Source: Limanda limanda (Eukaryota; Chordata; Actinopteri; Pleuronectiformes; Pleuronectidae). From it: a DNA stretch of 64,000 nucleotides. Location of the stretch: NCBI RefSeq assembly GCF_963576545.1, contig NC_083639.1:15564118-15628117 (forward strand). The letters are read 5' to 3'. The notes beneath the pieces were generated by a model. The model made no database searches, was not told where the DNA came from, and saw only the letters and a program-made list of their open reading frames with translations. Below are positions 58,930 to 64,000 of the stretch, piece after piece. Each line of letters opens with the position of its first letter. Position 1 is the first letter of the stretch. The translations under genes were made by a program, and so were the position numbers.

Positions 58930-59064
58930 CTAACTGCAGGGTTAACAGTTAAACAAATTTTATTTATATACACAATGTAATAAGTCACTTTGTCAAACAA
59001 ACGTCTGGTTTGAGTGTACCAAGAAAAACTCCTCCTTGCTGTGATGAGAGAATATGGCTTCCGT
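58930..59064 (-). terminator. psmd6 3' UTR and poly(A) signal
   Basis: On the minus strand AATAAA occurs at 58964-58959, about 100 bp after the psmd6 stop. Its cleavage site would lie near 58940, about 50 bp from that of atxn7 on the other strand. Confidence 0.65.
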
Positions 59065-61900
<2,836 letters not shown>

Positions 61901-62110
61901 CTTGAGACGAAGAGGTGCAAGCGATCACGACCGGAATCTTTTCTTTGTGCAGGCGGACTCCGCTGCTCGACGGTAACTGCTAATGAACGATGACTCCGGG
62001 AAACACTGGACCGTGTTGCTTCCGCCGGAGTGTCCGTCAACGAGAGGAAACAAGAGCGGAGCGTTCAACCACCAAGCAAAGATATACCGCCACCTACTGG
62101 ACATGAGGGG
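61901..62110 (-). promoter_or_regulatory. psmd6 promoter region
   Basis: GC-richer than its surroundings and directly upstream of the psmd6 start codon, with no TATA box. ACCGCCACCTACTGGACATG (about 62086-62105) resembles a weak CTCF site. The start of transcription is not fixed. Confidence 0.4.
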
Positions 62111-62175
62111 GAACACCACCTCCTGTCTGAGTGAAGCGGCTCAGCTCATGTACTGCAAATATGTTCATAACGTGA

Positions 62176-62177
62176 GT

Positions 62178-62261
<84 letters not shown>

Positions 62262-62262
62262 T

Positions 62263-62291
<29 letters not shown>
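62176..62291. repeat. (TG)n microsatellite, interrupted
   Basis: About 57 TG units with breaks (TTTG near 62183, GGTTG near 62260). Confidence 0.93.
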
Positions 62292-62293
<2 letters not shown>

Positions 62294-63700
62294 CCCAGGC
62301 ATTACTACACACTATGGGGACCTTGTCTGCCTTGTGGAGACACAAAGTAAGTCCTCAAGATGTAAATAATTACATTTTACGGCGAAGACATGTTTAAAGT
62401 GTCAGTTTGTAGAGTTTAGTGACATCTAGTGGTGAAGATGGATGTTGCAGCTAATTACCCCTCACCTCACCCACCCCTTCCCAACATGAAAGTTACCACC
62501 AGCAACCCTCTTCACATCTTCTTCCTGTCTGTTTGCAATTTATTTTGAAAAATGAACTTATATACTAACAAGGTGCAATAACTGCCATGCACACTCCATA
62601 CAGTTAAAGCCCATGCAACTTTTAACGTGTATAGCCTTAGTTTTGTATGGTTTCGTTTTTGACTCTTAATAATAGCTCTTTTTAACTCGCTTTTATTTTA
62701 TTTTTTCTTTATTCTTGTCCAACACCTTTTACTGGAGACCCTTTGTTAAATGTGTATGACAAATAAAACTTGAAACTTTGTACACCATTACACCACTGCA
62801 CCATTACACCAAATACAGTATACATTATGCTGGTTTCTGATTAAATCAAACTGAATCAGATTGATGGTCCAGCATAATAATATCCGACCAAAAGACAGAT
62901 ATTTGATAGACGAATGAGGAGTCACTGTTAGGGTGCAGGTTCATTATTTCTGTGTAGGACTGAAAAGTTAATGATAACCAGCCTGACTTACTTAACTGAC
63001 TCCACTATGCAGTCTGGGCATGTGTCTCTACCAGAGAAGACACAATGGAATCCTTTCTACGGCTACTGGTGAGATATTACTCAACTCTTCTCCATTTCCT
63101 GAATAGTACTATAATTGTCACATATATGTATATGTAGATACTTTCAATTGACATTTTAAAAAGTGAGAACAATTTATATTTTTGTCAGAGTGTTTTATAA
63201 ACCAAACAATTCTATTGTGTCCTGTATGTTTCCTGTATGCTTGTGTCCTGTATGCTCTGTAGCTCTGACTGATCTTCAGAGCAAACACCAAAAAAAAGTA
63301 ACACAGGTGGTTTTGAAACAGGCAAAATCCGTTTTTGAGTTTGGCTGGGCTGGCCTCCGTTTTTAGCTGAATCATTGCACCTTGAGCCGCTTACAAAATA
63401 ACACATGTTCCAAAACAGCTGTGATTTCATCATGTTACGTCAGTTTATCAGTTATTGTTATATATGATCAGACTTATACGTACCGAGTCGTTCCTATATC
63501 AGGCCAAAACACAGTTACTCTCTTATATATATATTATTAATGATGTTGACAGTATTATTCTAACTATTACATTTGAAAGCTACATATCAGTATCAAGTAT
63601 AGGCTACAGCACTATGGTTACTAGGTTCTAACATTTTTTGTATTAAACTAGTATAACACTAATATCACCATAGTGGGATAAATTCTTATTTGATCTAATT
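62292..63700. other. Intergenic, LINE-like tail only
   Basis: At 62715-62780 the words TCCAACACCTTTTACTGGAG and GTGTATGACAAATAAAACTTG look like the 3' end of a fish LINE, with no coding part left. The rest shows no gene or RNA. Confidence 0.4.
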
Positions 63701-63805
63701 TTCTCTTCTCTTCTCTTCTCTTCTCTTCTCTTCTCTTCTCTTCTCTTCTCTTCTCTTCTCTTCTCTTCTCTTCTCTTCTCTTCTCTTCTCTTCTCTTCTC
63801 TTCTC
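63701..63805. repeat. (TTCTC)21 pentanucleotide array
   Basis: Twenty-one perfect TTCTC units, followed to about 63865 by a degenerate TCTTA-type array. Confidence 0.95.
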
Positions 63806-64000
63806 TTACCTTTTTCTTCTCTCATCTTGTCTTATCTTATCTTATCATGTCTTATCTTATCTTAACAACCATAACTTTAACACCTAGCATAGCAGCTTAA
63901 CGGCCCCAGAGAACAGGCCACTTGGATTAAGTGGGGGGTGTTTTTAAATCAGTACCCAAACTGATCTTATTTCCATGTTTAATCACCACTGTGACCTGCT

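Overview
The window is nuclear DNA from a teleost fish, most likely a percomorph. It holds spliced genes with GT-AG introns, a finTRIM-like E3 ligase, two fish-type Mx genes, a conserved thoc7-atxn7-psmd6 block, and many short fish repeats: microsatellites, hAT, PIF/Harbinger and Tc1 remnants, a LINE fragment and a tRNA-like SINE. All exon limits were placed by eye from splice signals, reading phase and remembered family sequences. No alignment or search was run.

Left part (1-11.9 kb): an intronless TRIM gene (RING, B-box, coiled coil, PRY-SPRY) at 60-1685; a 2.1 kb foldback element with two arms of nearly 1 kb (2126-4209); a 0.56 kb dispersed repeat (4432-4990); then a (GA)n tract and four CCTTTGAT (TCF/LEF-type) sites directly upstream of a five-exon gene that itself encodes a TCF/LEF-type HMG box (5720-7863). 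A 753-bp transposon with a MADF-domain remnant sits in its second intron and begins at the splice donor. From 7.9 to 11.9 kb there is repeat-rich intergenic DNA with a CTCF-like motif, a LINE fragment, a SINE and two strong interferon-response (ISRE) matches.

Middle part (11.9-31 kb): a tandem duplication. Unit A (about 11,959-21,780) holds Mx-A (621 aa, 12 coding exons) and only the last four exons of thoc7. Unit B (about 22,239-29,458) holds Mx-B (620 aa) and runs into the complete thoc7 (201 aa, minus strand, to 30,962). Mx-A intron 1 carries a hAT element nested inside another hAT element; Mx-B keeps the matching empty site, so the insertion followed the duplication or Mx-B never had it. 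The distal ISREs lie outside the duplicated unit and so serve at most Mx-A directly.

Right part (31-64 kb): atxn7 (SAGA deubiquitinase-module subunit ataxin-7, 941 aa, plus strand) with a non-coding first exon and large introns, then convergent psmd6 (26S proteasome lid subunit Rpn7, 389 aa, minus strand). Their poly(A) signals are about 100 bp apart. The order and strands thoc7(-)/atxn7(+)/psmd6(-) match what I recall of human 3p14, so the antiviral TRIM and Mx genes border an old housekeeping block. The last 2 kb hold a (TG)n tract, a LINE-like 3' tail and a (TTCTC)21 array.
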